Positions 50,196 through 63,141 of a stretch of DNA of 64,000 bases are shown piece by piece. This DNA is from Spizellomyces punctatus DAOM BR117 (lineage: Eukaryota; Chytridiomycota; Chytridiomycetes; Spizellomycetales; Spizellomycetaceae), in contig NW_015971547.1 in NCBI RefSeq assembly GCF_000182565.1, forward strand, positions 618,258 through 682,257, read 5' to 3'. The notes below the pieces were generated by a model that saw nothing but the letters and a program-made list of their open reading frames with translations, was not told where the DNA came from and ran no database searches. Position numbers and translations under genes: made by a program. Numbering within the stretch: the first letter of the stretch is position 1; each line of letters starts with the position of its first letter.

Positions 50196-51818
50196 CTAAT
50201 TTGGATTTCCATTCGGAGGAGGAGGGGGAGGAACCGCGTGATATTCAGAGTCAGGAGGAGGGGGTGGAGGTGGTGCATTGTCACCGGGTGATGTAGCTGG
50301 TGGTGGCGGAGGAGGTGGTGCTGCCATCGCGGCCGTTGCATACGGATCAGCGTAACCGTAATAAGCACCATACTGTGCGTATTGGTCATATCCGCTATAC
50401 TGGGCATATTGTGCGTCTCCCCACTGACCTCCAGTGTGGCCATATGGCGCCGGATAGGCCTGGGCACCCGGATATGAAGGGTACGCAGGACGAGGAGGCT
50501 GTGGTGGAGGTCTAAATGCTGCACGTTGTTGCTTACTACGCTCGTATTCCGTCTTCACTGTTTCAATCAAATTCTCACAAAGACGTTTCGCCGCGTCGAC
50601 AGATTCCTGTGCATGACCTCTGGGCATTAAAGTAGGACATTAGAGAGCGGAATTAGAGAGCGGAATATTTGCTGTAGACCCTTACGTCACATGAATATGT
50701 AGAGGTTCTGGTGCCTCCTGGCCCGATAGCTGTTCGATGTACCCCGACCCGCGGCCTTTCAGCTGAACCTTTGTGGAAGTTTCCTGCTGTATATGCTTGA
50801 CATACTGCCCGCCAGGACCGACCAGCTTTGCCCGAACATTGAACATTCTGTCAGGTTCAATCCCCACAAATACTTTTGCCGAAAACAGCTGTCTAGCAGC
50901 ACCCTATGGTACAAAGGAAAAGCATGAGATGCCACCGTTCTGTTCGTCGATAAGGAGAACGATTGGCAAAACTCACTCCCGGACCGTGTCCGCTAGGCCT
51001 TCGCTCTTCGGGAAAGGCAGGTGGAGCTTGATTGATGAGCTCATCGATAGCAGCCAGTGCCGCATCCAAAGCCTCTTGTGTAGCCGCTGAGACGTGCAGA
51101 TAGAGAGGCTGCGAAATGTTATTCTAACTATTCATGACTGACTCGCTCGATCTTGACTTACCGGATCTCTTTCCGTTGCCAAATTCTTATCAGGATAATA
51201 TTTTCCACGAGTAATGACACTGTCATTTGAAGAGTAACATTGTAAGCTGCTGAAGGCGTCGTCCACACAACCGCAACAATACATACTCCGCCCCAGTATC
51301 TTGCTTAATCTTCAACTGGGTTGCCCCTTTTGTGAGGAGATATCGGTTCTTGATGTCGTTAATTGGGACATCTTTCATGAACTCCTCTTTCTGGAGATGC
51401 AGACAATCAGGATTTAATCATATATATTACCACAAGTTGCGTCCAACAAAACTCACCACGCCAAGTTTTGCGCTCAGAGAGGGTAGATCAAGGGGCGGCA
51501 CGGATCCTTTGCCACTAGTTTGCGCAGCGAGCTGGGAAAGGATCCGCGAAGCTGCAGCAGTTGCCTTCTCCAATGCCTGTTGTGCAGCTGTTTCACTGTC
51601 AATGGTCTGGTCGGGCGGGGTAACACTGCTTGGAGTTTGCTGCGATGGCGAAGATACTTTGACCCGCTGAGGTTCCGGCTCTCCAGCCTCGGATACATCC
51701 CATTTGCGCTTTTTCTGCGTTCTAAACGGCCAGAGACAGGGTGCATAAGAAAGAACCCATCATTCTGCTCCCAAAAGGACACTTACGTTTTGGTTGAGTC
51801 GGTTGTCATCTCCCCCAT
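50196..51818 (-). CDS. KH-domain RNA-binding protein, KHDC4/BLOM7 type
   Basis: The start MGEMTTDSTKT (51818) splices to a segment with KKRKWDVSEAGEPEP, then a helix-rich stretch (AAQQALEKATAAASRILSQLAAQ), KEEFMKDVPINDIKNRYLLTKGATQLKIKQ (a first KH-like unit), and VITRGKYYPDKN. The second KH domain is FNVRAKLVGPGGQYVKHIQQETSTKVQLKGRGSGYIEQ, containing the GPGG loop and a GxGSG motif. AAKRLCENLIETVKTEYE follows. The C-terminus is rich in Tyr, Gly, Ala and long Pro runs. This order matches KHDC4, a splicing-associated protein in animals; in plants and other eukaryotes relatives exist too. An RNA-binding, splicing-related role is inferred. There are about five introns. Confidence 0.87.
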
Positions 51819-52114
51819 GTATCTTTAACAAAATCCAACTTGTTTCGGTCCCTGTCCCAAAACCAATGCACCAATGTTGACCAGTTTCTGTGCCATTACA
51901 GTATGTCATGTGACATTATGAATTCTGCCCGTTGTTTCTTTCCTTCTGCGCTGTTTCTTTTGCATTCCCTTTTTTGTCGTTTTGCACGTGCAGCTCCGGT
52001 TGGTTCTTGCCACGAGCGATAATGCAAGAAAAGGGCCATTTGTTGAGGTTATAAAAGGAGCACCGGAGGGTAAAAGCCCCGTTTCTTGTTCTGTGAACAT
52101 TCGCAACTTCCATC

Positions 52115-54607
52115 ATGAAATTCGGTCTTCAACTCGCAAACTCCCTCTATCAAGAGTGGAGGTTCTATTACATGTAAGTCGCGACGCGTGGGAGCAGTTT
52201 GACACCACGGTTTATTTTTCGTTCTGCTTTTAGCGACTACGATGAGCTCAAGCGTCAGTTGAAGACTGGACTTAAAAATGATGGTTTTAATGAGCAAAAG
52301 GAGGCCGCGTTCGTTGAGACTTTAGAGCGTGAGTTGGAAAAGGTTAGTGGCTGAGCCAGGTTACTCTGTATAGCCAGTGGACCGTTAAATTGTTTTGCAA
52401 ACTTCTAGGTCGCAGCGTTTCGAAACATTAAAGGGGATGAACTTACCCGTCGCGTTCAGCATTGCGAAGCTGTAGTTGACTCCATCTTGGCGTCGTCAGA
52501 GGATGCCGACGAAGCGCGGTTCAATCGCGTGGAGGAGGAGATCAGCAGGATTACGATGGAGGTCACCGAACTCTCAAAGTTCATTCGGCTCAATTATTCC
52601 GGTTTTCTAAAGATCTTGAAGAAACACGACAAACACACTTCATTCATGCTGAAACCTACGTTCATGATCCGCATGAACGCCCGTCCATTCTACAAGCAAA
52701 GTTTTGATAGTCTGATCCTTAGGCTCTCCAAGCTTTTTGACACTATTCGTACTGGAGGACAGCGAAGCCAAGAAAACGCCAATGCAGGCGGAAGTCAGCA
52801 AAATTTTGTTCGACGGACGACAAAGTACTGGGTTCATCCAGGTGGGTTGATACAGCTGAAATTTTTCCATAGACGCTTGCTCTAATGACCGTATTAATTG
52901 CAGACAATGTGACGGAAGTCAAGTGCATCATTCTGAAGTATCTTCCCGTCCTCGTATTTAGCGCCAAAGGCAAAAAGGAACCAGACCCGGCGATTTCCTC
53001 CATTTACTTTGATAACGACTCTTTTGACCTTTATCTTGGACGGCTTGAAAAGACGGAAGGGGCCGAAGCTATCCGCCTCCGGTGGTATGGAAACATGGAT
53101 CAAACTGAAATATTTGTAGAGAGGAAAACGCATCGGGAGGATTGGACTGGAGAGCAGAGTGTTAAATCACGATTTCCAATCAAGGAGAAATATGTGAATG
53201 CTTACTTGAAAGGAGATTTCGATTATTCCAAAATCATTCAAAAATTGAGGGACAAGAAAGCAAAAGGCGAGAAAGAACTGGAACATTTAGAGACACTTGC
53301 CCGCGAAGTCCAGGAAAGTGTCCTGAAGAAGCAGCTTCACCCAGTAGTGCGAACGTTTTATAATCGCACCGCGTTCCAACTCCCGGGTGATGCTCGAGTG
53401 AGAATCAGCCTCGACACAGAACTGACCATGATTCGAGAAGATAATGAAGACCGCCCGAGATCTGGCGATAACTGGCGACGCGTAGACGCCGGAACAACTG
53501 CTCCGTTTGATTATCTTCCGAGTGAGGATGTGTGTCCTTTTCCGTATGCAATCCTCGAGGTGAAGCTGCAAACGCAGCATGGTGCCGAAGTTCCCAAATG
53601 GGTAGATGAGCTCGTGAATAGTCACTTGGTACGTCATCTGTGTAAAATTGTGGCTATACATTTAATCCAATGCGCTACATTATAGGTGGAAGAGGTGCCA
53701 AAGTTCTCCAAGTTCATACACGGTGTTGCAACGCTTCTGGAGAACCGGGTTTCGCTCCTCCCCTTCTGGCTTCCGCAGATGGACAAAGACATTCGGAAGC
53801 CTGTTCCAGCGGACTGGCGGTCCTTAGAATGGTCCTCAACGGGATTGCCATCGTCGAGGGAGAGTTCGATGGAACGTGGGCGGACGAATGGCCATCTACG
53901 AAGGACAAAGTCTAACCTGCGGAACGAGTCGGACGCTGACTCAGTGGAGGTTATTGTGGAACATCCCTCGGAGGATGTGGAGGATTCGGATGAGAGAACC
54001 CCTTTGTTGGGGATAGGGGGTGGTCAAAACGGATCATCATCGTTCAATCGCGGCACTCATCGACAGCGCCCATTCTCTTGGGCGGGTGGCTTTGGTAACC
54101 TGTTTAAGCGGGACTCACCCCAAAGCAGAGGCGCGTCGACCACCACTCCACAAAAGCGCATCGCCTTACCCGTCCGTGTTGAGCCGAAGGTCTTCTTTGC
54201 AAATGAGCGGACATTCCTGTCATGGTTGCATTGTAAGTATCTGAATTGTTTGACCCAGTTGTCACTAGGCGATTAATCACTCCTCTACTACAGTCTGTAT
54301 CGTTCTCGGAGGGTTGGCACTCGGTTTGCTCAACTTTGGCGATCGTGTTGGCCAAATATCTGGTTTGATCTTCACCCTCGTTGCCATGATGTTCATGGTG
54401 TATTCTTTGTTTTTGTACCAATGGAGAGCGCACAAGATTCGAAACCGAGGTGGGTTGGTTTTAGGTTTAGGTATGCTTGACCTGTTCTAATCTCGGCACC
54501 ATCCAGATGCCGGCCCATACGACGATCGCGTTGGGCCTACAGTGTTGGTGATTGTCCTTTTTTTTGCCATAATGATAAACTTCTGGTTGAAGTTCTCCAG
54601 CGTATAA
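52115..54607 (+). CDS. VTC4: vacuolar polyphosphate polymerase VTC4
   Basis: Seven exons (52115..52173, 52234..52342, 52409..52841, 52904..53628, 53686..54232, 54294..54449, 54507..54607) give 709 residues. The N-terminal SPX domain (about 1-170) has the MKFGxxLxxSLYxEWRxYYIDYDELK opening and the basic KxxKKHDKH helix that senses inositol pyrophosphates. The tunnel domain shows IRLRWYG with the two Arg that bind phosphate, [19 protein letters not shown] with the metal-binding Glu, and [10 protein letters not shown] with the key Lys. All catalytic residues known from yeast Vtc4 appear present. A disordered stretch precedes a DUF202 region with three TM helices. Vtc4 makes polyphosphate from ATP and moves it into the vacuole. 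It is divergent from the KH gene. Confidence 0.95.
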
Positions 54608-55357
54608 TCATTGAACATACATTCTGCGACACAATAATATATATATATGCACATTCATTCTTGTCGAGGACAATTAAGTGAACAATCCTTACCTAAGCAC
54701 CCGATCATATCAGTTGACCCAACTGGACTGTCATATGTAATATTCGCCTGCCTATAAAAAGGCTGCCCCGCTGTCCGCCCTCTCCCTTCTCTTTCCTTTT
54801 ATTCGTGCCTGAAAGCAGCATCTCGACTTTTGATCTCTGGTGCCAAGCAAGGACCGCCACTTCCCGATCCCAAACTCAACATACAGCCGCTGTAAACGCC
54901 CTCGCCACTGCAAAGCAACCGGTCTCTCCCAAATGATACAAGAATGCTGCAAGCTGTTGGTTTTAAACAGCTCGGAATGGCTTCAACCGCCAGAGTTTCG
55001 TTTGCGCTGCTTCGATTGCAGTTATGTCCCAATGACAGACCTCCCCAATGCGACTATGATTACTCTTCTTAGGTTTTGAACCTCCGCCAACTTGCGGAAG
55101 GCCTCGATGCTGCGCACTGCAGTTGCGAGTCCGCTGTCAAAACATGAGGACCCACAATTAACAGGGCCAAAGACAATCGGGATAGTGAATATGTCATCAA
55201 GGAGAAAACCAACAGTTTATTTGTATAGCAGTATGGTAGTTGCTGTTCATTAGAAGTTGGCTTATTCGTTATGTACGGTTTGCGATACCCATACTGGGAG
55301 AGGTGTGTTGGAATGTAGAATGTTCCCATAAAATCGACCGTTAAACCCAGGTGCAGT
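54608..55357. other. intergenic stretch with TATA-like motif and an uncertain short ORF
   Basis: An (AT)n run lies at about 54637-54648. A TATA-like tataaaaa sits at 54753-54760, followed by a pyrimidine-rich stretch, which resembles a plus-strand promoter and leader. Downstream, an ATG at about 54944 opens a frame of about 42 codons (MLQAVGFKQLGMASTARVSF...) ending near 55075. It is too short to call and has no known relative. The rest holds the VTC4 and cwf18 3' flanks. Confidence 0.35.
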
Positions 55358-56024
55358 TCACTCGTCATCGGAATCAGTTGCCATTCTGTCCGCCTCTGCC
55401 GCCCCCGACACTTGTGACAGATCACCCTCCTCTCGCAATCTCGCTCCTAAACAGGGCGGTGAGACGGTCTGAACGCCGGGGGCCATGGGACAAGACACTC
55501 ACTTATTAGTTCAGCGATGCATCCTTGAGTCTTACGTTGTAGTCTGTCCATTCTCTGTTCCAGATCTCGTTTCAAATCCCAGTTTGGCTTTTTCGGTGCC
55601 AAGTCGAGCAACTCCTGAAAGGACCCCATTTGCAGTTGAGCGGCAACCAAGAAGGAATTGGACAGAACCACGCACCACTTCTCTTTTCCGCTTCGCCTCC
55701 GTTTCCAACGCTATACGCGCCACCTCCTCTGCGTGCTCTTCAACTGTGGCCACCTTGCTCTTCCCCTCGCGTGCATTTGATGCGGAAGTGGCCTCTTGGA
55801 TATCCTCCGCAGGCGGAGATCTGCTGGCACAGCGTTAGCTCTAACCGCTGTCTACTCGAACAAGATGACAGTCCCTACTCCTCCGACTGATCCCCATGGC
55901 TGTGGCTTGTTTCTTGTCCATATGTACGCTTCTCGCTGTGAGCACTTCCAGCACTACTGCGTAGTGCTTTCAAAGCCGCCAACCGCTCCTTACGCTTCTT
56001 CGCCTCTTCCTGTAGATCTAGCAT
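55358..56024 (-). CDS. cwf18: pre-mRNA splicing factor cwf18/CCDC12
   Basis: The start MLDLQEEAKKRKERLAALKALR (56024) is the conserved CCDC12/cwf18 opening. A middle exon carries EEHAEEVARIALETEAKRKRE. The core FQELLDLAPKKPNWDLKRDLEQRMDRLQRKTQGCIAELI is the diagnostic cwf18 motif. It splices, in phase, from about 55518 to RARLREEGDLSQ, ending SDDE* at 55358. The protein is a component of the Prp19/NTC-related spliceosome (family knowledge). The junction between the first and second exons (about 55924 to 55835) does not keep frame with the obvious sites, so that border is unresolved and an additional small exon or non-standard site may exist. Small, coiled-coil rich, presumably nuclear. Confidence 0.85.
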
Positions 56025-56841
56025 GATTCACAATGCGCAGCCGAAGTCCTGGAAGGCCTGGACAAGCTTGCGCTGAAGACTCCAGAGCACAGAGTGTATG
56101 GGCAGTTTGGCTGGGAAATAGCTCCAAATCCTGATTCGCAGTGTACAGTATTGGCAATAATAAATGTTGAGCACGAACACTCATATGCGGATGGAACCAC
56201 TTGGCGACAACCAGACAGAGCCAGCTGATTAGGGCTGGTTATAGTTGCAGTCGAACCGGGTGATTGAGCCCATCACATCGAAAGACGTACTACTGTACTG
56301 TACTGTACAAGGTCCTACAGTAGGTCTGATTCGAACGGTCTTTTCGGTCCGAGGATGTTAGTAAAATCAGAACTAGAGTAGGCAATAAGCATAAGAAAAA
56401 CTACAAAGACATCATCGCGATTGCAGCAGTATTGTAGTAGCTTGGCAATTCTGGTTATCGTCAGGAGGTCCTCAGCGTCAGATTGGCATTGGCATTCTCC
56501 TCATGAAGTTGCGGATGCTGAGAGTCAGAATAAAGAGAAGGACAGAGAGAGAGAGAGAGAGATGGGGGGGGGGGGGGGGGCTATATAGAATATGAGTGGG
56601 TGCAATGAGTCCCACCGTAGACTATCTGATGGCCACAAGGGTAGTTATCAATGGCTAGTGGACTATCTCTATTGTTTATCTTCATGAGGATTTCATATTG
56701 AATGTGATTACTTTAACTGGCTGTAACGCTACAATGCACCACGCGCGGGCGACGCATATATGATTTTGTATGGGGAAAATGTAAATTACATGGTGCTAGG
56801 GCAACCGTATCTGATACCTATGGCTAATGTCTGCTGAGGTC
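56025..56841. other. intergenic stretch with microsatellites
   Basis: About 0.8 kb between cwf18 and ADE4. It contains a short tactg repeat at about 56288-56307, a GA microsatellite and a G17 run. No gene is seen. It should hold the cwf18 promoter and the ADE4 3' flank. Confidence 0.4.
56542..56580. repeat. (GA)n microsatellite followed by G17
   Basis: About ten AG dinucleotides (56542-56562) and then a run of seventeen G (56564-56580). Exact length is uncertain because homopolymers are error-prone. Confidence 0.9.
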
Positions 56842-59104
56842 CTATGACTGGAAGGAGTTGTGCAATCCTATCACGTCCGCGGCAGCCGGTTCCCTGGAGT
56901 CTCTAGTGTTGTCGTTTCGTAGTCGTTCCAGATGGAGGAAATATTCTTCATCTATATCGCCTGTAATCCATTCGAATCATTACTTTCAATTACTAGCCTG
57001 ACCGAGAATCAAGCCTGCGCAGCAAACCTGTGACATAACATCCATTGAACACGGATACATCAAACTGACTTATTTGGGGATTGAACTTGGCCACAGACTG
57101 AACAAGATCTCTGAGCTCCTGCGAGTCACAATGGATCAGTACGTGTCAGCAAAATAAATCGCGTCATCTTCTCACCTGGTAGATAACGCAGTCGGCACCG
57201 ATGGCCTCTGCGACCTCGTCATCAGTGCGATTCCACGCAACCAATTCTTGACGTGTAGGCATATCAATGCCATATACATTAGGATACCTGCGTAGGAGAT
57301 GTTATATAGACAGCGGGTGCACGCAAAGTCATCATTACTATACCGAATTGGTGGGGCACAAGATGCGAAGTACACCTTTTTTGCTCCGGCATCTCGAGCC
57401 ATCTGAATGATCTCCTGCGAGGTAGTGCCCCTGACAATGGAATCTGTCCGTAACATGAGTAAATGCATGAACAGCGCACTTAGCGAGGTGCCTCATACCA
57501 TCAACAAGTAGCACGTTTTTGTCGTGGAACTCCATATGCATTGGGTTCAGCTTGCGCCGAACAGATTTCTTTCTACAATTACACAATGTAGACGTATTGT
57601 GCACAATGAGCAGGCTTGCATAACTTACCTTAGCTGTTGACCGGGCATAATGAATGTCCTCCCAATATATCGGTTTTTAATGAAACCTTCCCGGTAGAGG
57701 ATATTTAACTTGTAGGAAACTTGAAGCGCAGCGGAACGGCTAGTATCGGGAACCTGGCGTATTTCAGGCTAAGTTTGCGCTTCATACACATGCTCAGAAG
57801 GAGATGCTTCCGCAATGTACCGGAATCACCACGTCCACATCCATATGTTTCCCAAGCTTACGGAGAACGGCTTCGGCCAGAGCCTCGCCCATAGCCAGCC
57901 GCGCTTTATACACAGAGACACCATCCATAATGGAATCCGGCCGGGCAAAATATACATATTCAAAAATATCTGGGGTGAAAGGGTTTCCAGTAACGCATTG
58001 TCTCTTCGTGATCCCATTTTTGGTGATTATCACAGCCTCCCCTATTCATATAAAGCGAATCAATGAGTAGGTTGTATTCTTTCGCTCACATACGGTCGCC
58101 ATACCAGGTTGAACATCAACATAACTTGTGAATCCTAGTGCTTCAAGCACTACGCTCTCTGAAGCCATCATATAATCTTTCCCCTCACTTGATTGCCGCT
58201 CACCATATATCAGGGGGCGGATGCCGTTAGGGTCCTGTTCCAATACGTTACGGATCATGAAGTTGCTTCTCAACCTAGAAATCATACGCACGCGAAAGCC
58301 CAACAATCCAAATCCCGCTATCATCCCGACACATGCATATCCACCTCTGCATTGCTTGTAAACGCCGCCCAATGCGGAAAAAATATCGTCCTCATTGACT
58401 CTAACGGCTCGGCATGAGTAACGGAGGATATAGTACTGAAGCGACATCAACAATACAATTCACTCGTACCGAAACTTTCCCGTCTTATTAAGATGATCGG
58501 CAAATATGTTTAGTAGCAGTTCCGAATCAGAATCCGTGTTGACATGACGGTGTGCTTCATGGTCAAGAAAATTCCGAAGTTGCTTCGAGTTCGTGAGATT
58601 TCCATTCTTCAATAGGGAATATCCTGAATTAGCTTAAAGGCAGTGTTTATCTACAAGCAGTGAGTACCCCATACGTGGGCAAAAACAATCCCGTAGGGAC
58701 TGTTAACGTAGAAAGGCTGCGCTTCAGCATTTGAAGAGGTTCCTGCCGTGGGATAGCGAACTAGCAGAACTCCTTTAGGTCCCGTTCTTCTAGTGAAGAG
58801 CAAGTCCCCTCTTACCATGACCAACACCTAGTGACCCCTGCAAGCCAACGAGCTGTCGAGGTTCAAACACATCCCTCACCATTCCATTACCCTTGCACTG
58901 ATACAATCGACCTTTGTGACCACAGGTAATTATACCAGCGGCATCCTTGAGCAAAAAGTATGCTTGGTCAAATCCTCAGGTCCGATCCCCTCAGCTGATC
59001 GACCTCACCTGGCCCCGATGTTGTAATAATCCGAGTGCTTCGTATAGCTCTGCACTGGCGCTCGCCGTCGAGTCGGCCAGAATCACAGCAGTGATGCCGC
59101 ACAT
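56842..59104 (-). CDS. ADE4: amidophosphoribosyltransferase
   Basis: The gene starts [32 protein letters not shown], where the Cys after Met is the N-terminal nucleophile of the glutaminase. [14 protein letters not shown] and [14 protein letters not shown] continue the glutaminase domain. The phosphoribosyltransferase half shows [13 protein letters not shown] and [16 protein letters not shown], the PRPP-binding loop, and [18 protein letters not shown]. It catalyses the first step of purine synthesis: PRPP plus glutamine gives phosphoribosylamine. About eight short introns interrupt it. The C-terminus is fairly long ([21 protein letters not shown]...) and stops at 56842. It shares a 165 bp spacer with PAN3. 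Such enzymes are feedback-inhibited by purine nucleotides (family knowledge). Confidence 0.93.
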
Positions 59105-59269
59105 GTCCGCTGCTAATGTGTCAGACACTCAAAGCGTTTCGTTTTCAACTTCTTGATCGGACCAATTCGTGCTGCGCCACACATCTGAGTCACACCCAAA
59201 AGCCATACCAGGTGTGACCTGGATCCAAGGTCCGCCTTCTAATCTGTGTGCATTTGTTCCAACATTGCC

Positions 59270-62190
59270 ATGCAAACGGACATGCCAGGGGCCAGAACCC
59301 CCCCACGGAATGGTGGGTACGGTTAGGTAACGGTCTGAAGAAGGCTACTTTACCATTCACTCACTCAACCCGGTCAACGCTAGCAAAGAGCCGGCTATGT
59401 AGGAATGTAGTAAGTCCAACCATCGCCCCGTCAGCTTTGCTGGCAGGATGCCGGACATTAAGCATATTCAACTCAAGGTCATACACGGTTATTGTAAATA
59501 CGAGAACAGGGGTTGCGAGTACAACCATGACGCTGTGAGTATTATGAAATGTTAGAAAGACGACGGTTCTTGAAATTTATAGGATGCACTGGAGGGTGTT
59601 CAGAGCAAGCCGCCTTCGGGATCGCAGTCCAACTCAAGTCCTGTCGCAGAAACTAAAACTAAGCTGCGTGTCGATTCCCCCGTGTTCACTCCGACAAAAT
59701 CGCTTGCTGGGGATATCCTCGCATCCTTTCCACCTAAAGCAAGTGGTGAGGCTGAGGTGCCATATCGTTACGGTCCCAAGCAGGTTATGCGCGCAGTTTC
59801 CTTACTGATGTGACATAGAACCAACAGTTGCCCAGCAACTACCTGCAGCCCAACGTGCGACGTACGAACAGTATGGCGCCGGGGACAGGTGTGTACAGGC
59901 GGGCGAGGTGCAAACGTCCCCCACCGTATTTAATGTGCGATATTGATACCGCAGCGAAGTGCAGCCGTTTGAGCTGTCACCATACAATCGCTCTGGGTCT
60001 GTATCAACGAGCACAGTCCACGATCCTGCCTCACCATTTGTGGTGCCCCCTCCACAAGTCGGAATCTCAGACTTATCTACTTTGGGCCATTCCATGAATC
60101 GAATGAGTCTCAGTGGACAGCAAACACTCACGGAGCGACCGGTGCGTGTACCTTTTAGCTTAGATCCAACTCAAATTTGCTCAAGAGTTATCTATCCCTT
60201 AAGAGCTCACAGTCGCATGCATCCTATTACCAGCAAAATGCACAGGTAGATCCATACTTCGTGCAGCAACAGCAACAGCAGATGACGGTGTTGGCACCTC
60301 AGCAACCGGTACGCTTTTCCTAAGCCCTGCATAAGTACTTCTCCGAACGCATTCATAAATAACTCATAATCCAACAGCTTCAGTACCATCTCTACAGCTC
60401 CGCCCTTCCCCATATCTCTAATCTTCATCCACATCAGAAAACCATTCACGCCTTCTTTATGTCCGACCGCCTAAGAGAAGAACTACAACGGAAAAGCGAA
60501 GCTGTGCAACAAGTTTTGGATCCGACCTGTAAGCTGCCTCTCCATGAATCCAGAACGCCAGATTAACGTGAATAATTGCTGGATATCTAGCGCCTGATTA
60601 CCAACAGTTACCGGTAGAAATACATCATTATCACACCTTCTATCCATTAGACTTGCATCGCGATAGAAGCACCAAGGTTTTTGGGTATCCTACATGGGTT
60701 TACAAAGCCTTTTCTTCCATCGATGGGAAGCCTTACGTATTGCGAAGGGTCGAAGGTAAATTTGAACCGGCACAATATAAGCGATCTTCTCGAATCTCAT
60801 CATCCTTGCCTCAGGCTTTCGATTATCAAATGAAGGTGCGATGTCGAGTATAGAGGGATGGCGGCGAATAAGGCATGCAAACATCGTGTCAATCCGGGAA
60901 GCATTCACCACTAAGGCTTTTGGTGATCATTGTGAGTGAGCTCTCGCAGAGTTTTGCCGATAAAAGAAATTAGTAACATTATAATCCGAGTAGCATTAGT
61001 TTTCGTGTATGATTATCATCCTCTTTCGACAACTATTTATGCAAAGTATTTCTCACACCCATCACATTCGAACACCGGTGTCCCGGAGAAGAACCTATGG
61101 AGCTTCATAACGCAGCTAGCCTCAGCATTGAAAACTATTCATTCGGCTGGATTGGCAGCGAGAACTATTGAACCGAGCAAAATACTAATGACAGGAAAGA
61201 ATAGGTACGGCTCGGCCATTCGACTTTCACGTCAGTTGATGATCGGGACCAACCCCGTATCTCCTTAAGGATACGATTAAACTGTTGCGGAATCTTTGAT
61301 ATGCTCACGTATGATGCTGGCAAAAATATCCCAAGTCATCAGGTACTATTCTTTGCTACATAGCGTCGATCCATAGTCGTCCAGACAAATTGGTGACGGC
61401 TATTCCCCGAAGCAGCAAGAGGACTTGCTTCACTTTGGGCAACTGATCGTTGCCCTTGCATGTGGCTCTCTCGCAGCCGTTCACAACCTTCCCAAATCAA
61501 TAGAGTACATTGTTCGCCACTATTCTGTGGACATGAAGAATGTCATCCTATATCTTCTGAGCAAGCCGAGTAGCTACAAGAGCATAGACGATGTGGTCAC
61601 CATGATTGGACCCCGAATTCTGCACGAAATTAACAGTGCTCATCAGTAAGTGGATGAAATATTCTTGTACTTTTAGCTACGTCCATATTAACAGTAGTTA
61701 GCTACAATGACCTTTTGGAAGGTGATCTTTGCCGGGAATTGGAGAATGGTCGCCTGGTGCGTCTACTATGCAAACTAGGCTTTATCAATGAGCGACCAGA
61801 GTATGTTATCACGTGCCACATTCTTTAGATGATAGCAATCTATACTAAGACTGAGCGTTTTAGATTCAACATGGATCCGACATGGACGGAGACCGGTGAT
61901 CGATACCTGCTAAAGCTATTTCGCGACTATGTCTTTCACCAGGTAGATGAAAATGGAAGTCCTATTGTCGATATGGCACATGTTATCCAGTGTCTAAATA
62001 AGGTTAGAGGCGTGTTGCAACTGGAATGCAATAATGCATTGCTGATTATCCTCATTTGCAGCTGGATGCTGGTATCGATGAGAAGCTAATGCTGACCAGT
62101 CGCGATGAACAGTCCTGTTTGATTGTCACATACAAGGAACTGAGGCATTGCATAGAGAATACATTCCAGGAGCTACTTAAGCAACAGTGA
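59270..62190 (+). CDS. PAN3: PAN3, regulatory subunit of the Pan2-Pan3 deadenylase
   Basis: The start [14 protein letters not shown] (59270) splices to AKSRLCRNV and then [18 protein letters not shown], a CCCH zinc finger that binds poly(A). A Ser/Pro/Gln linker with [12 protein letters not shown] and a glutamine run (about 60260-60285) follows; the linker normally carries the PABP-binding motif. The pseudokinase domain is visible at [95 protein letters not shown], and [18 protein letters not shown]. The C-terminal knob ends [20 protein letters not shown]. The dimeric Pan3 recruits the Pan2 nuclease to mRNA for first-phase deadenylation. About ten introns. Divergent from ADE4. Confidence 0.93.
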
Positions 62191-63141
62191 TCTGGATGAT
62201 TGACTATGTGACAGCATAATAATGGCTCATTAATACACTGCAAACTTGATTTATCAAATTTTCCCCATTGTGAATAGATGAGTACATGATCAATATCCAC
62301 CAGTAGATATTGATTTCAATTCCTTTTAGGATTATTTACCTTAAATATTAGATATGCTTAATATAAAGATATTTAGGAAATTGTAGTGATATGAAATGCC
62401 TGGGGATGTCACAGACTAGTCAGATGAGGGCATGTGGATGTTTATCTCAGTTTTTGAGATGGGAAATGCAGCTACCACAACCAAGAAAAGGGGTGTGGTG
62501 CCCACAATTACTGCAACTTAGACTTTTTTTTAGTATATTTTATACAACCCATGCAGGAATTTGACTGTCACCTAATTGGAAAGTATTGGTATTGCCACCA
62601 ACAAATCAGTTATGGTGATGCTGTAGTTTTAGCATAGGAATTTATCCAAGAATTATGTATATAAGAATTTATTCAACAGAGCAAAGTTGCAAGGCAGAAG
62701 CCATAGCAACACTAAATCCCCACAACCAGCTTCTCAACCCTAACCCTAGGTTTACAGGGACCTAACAGAGCACTTCAATGGCCTGATCACCTGCACCAAA
62801 GCCTCTAAGTCCTGCTCAGTTCACAATTAACCAAATCCCTTGCTGTGAAAGGGTGGTGGTGCAAAGCTCAATATGTGACAAGATGTTGACACAAGTACAC
62901 CATCCTCTTGTAGGTTCGGGCCATGGAATCTACCATACTGTAACTATCCTAACTACTGGGCAAGAGCTGGAGTGCTGTAGTAGAAGGTAACTCTATCCAG
63001 TGACTTAGGTGATACAGCAGTACCTATGGCCTAGTCCATCTGTACCTCAGTAAGATGGGTGCTAGTAGTGAGATCCCATGGAGGGATTAGTATATGGCTT
63101 TATGGCATACTAGGAACTAACTATCTGTCTTATATCTCTGA
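62191..63141. mobile_element. AT-rich, CpG-poor retroelement-derived flank with LTR-like start
   Basis: No gene of the host type is seen downstream of PAN3. From about 62270 the sequence has almost no CG dinucleotides. A TGT-starting segment near 62382, continuing atgcctggggatgtcacagac, resembles the beginning of an LTR. A TATA-like tatgtatataagaa lies at about 62655. Two ccctaa units occur at about 62737-62748. I did not find the matching LTR end or primer-binding site, so the boundaries are unresolved. Confidence 0.5.

Noticed and set aside
54840-55079. 79-codon plus-strand frame after the TATA-like motif
   Set aside because: Cys- and Pro-containing but without relatives, and competing frames are equally good; kept only as a note in the intergenic entry.
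56221-56290. Possible tRNA (ggttcga on the minus strand)
   Set aside because: The flanking bases do not form the T-arm, and no D-arm, anticodon arm or acceptor stem can be paired.
62737-62748. ccctaaccctaa-like telomeric motif
   Set aside because: Only two units, inside retroelement-derived DNA; too short to be a telomere or a meaningful interstitial array.
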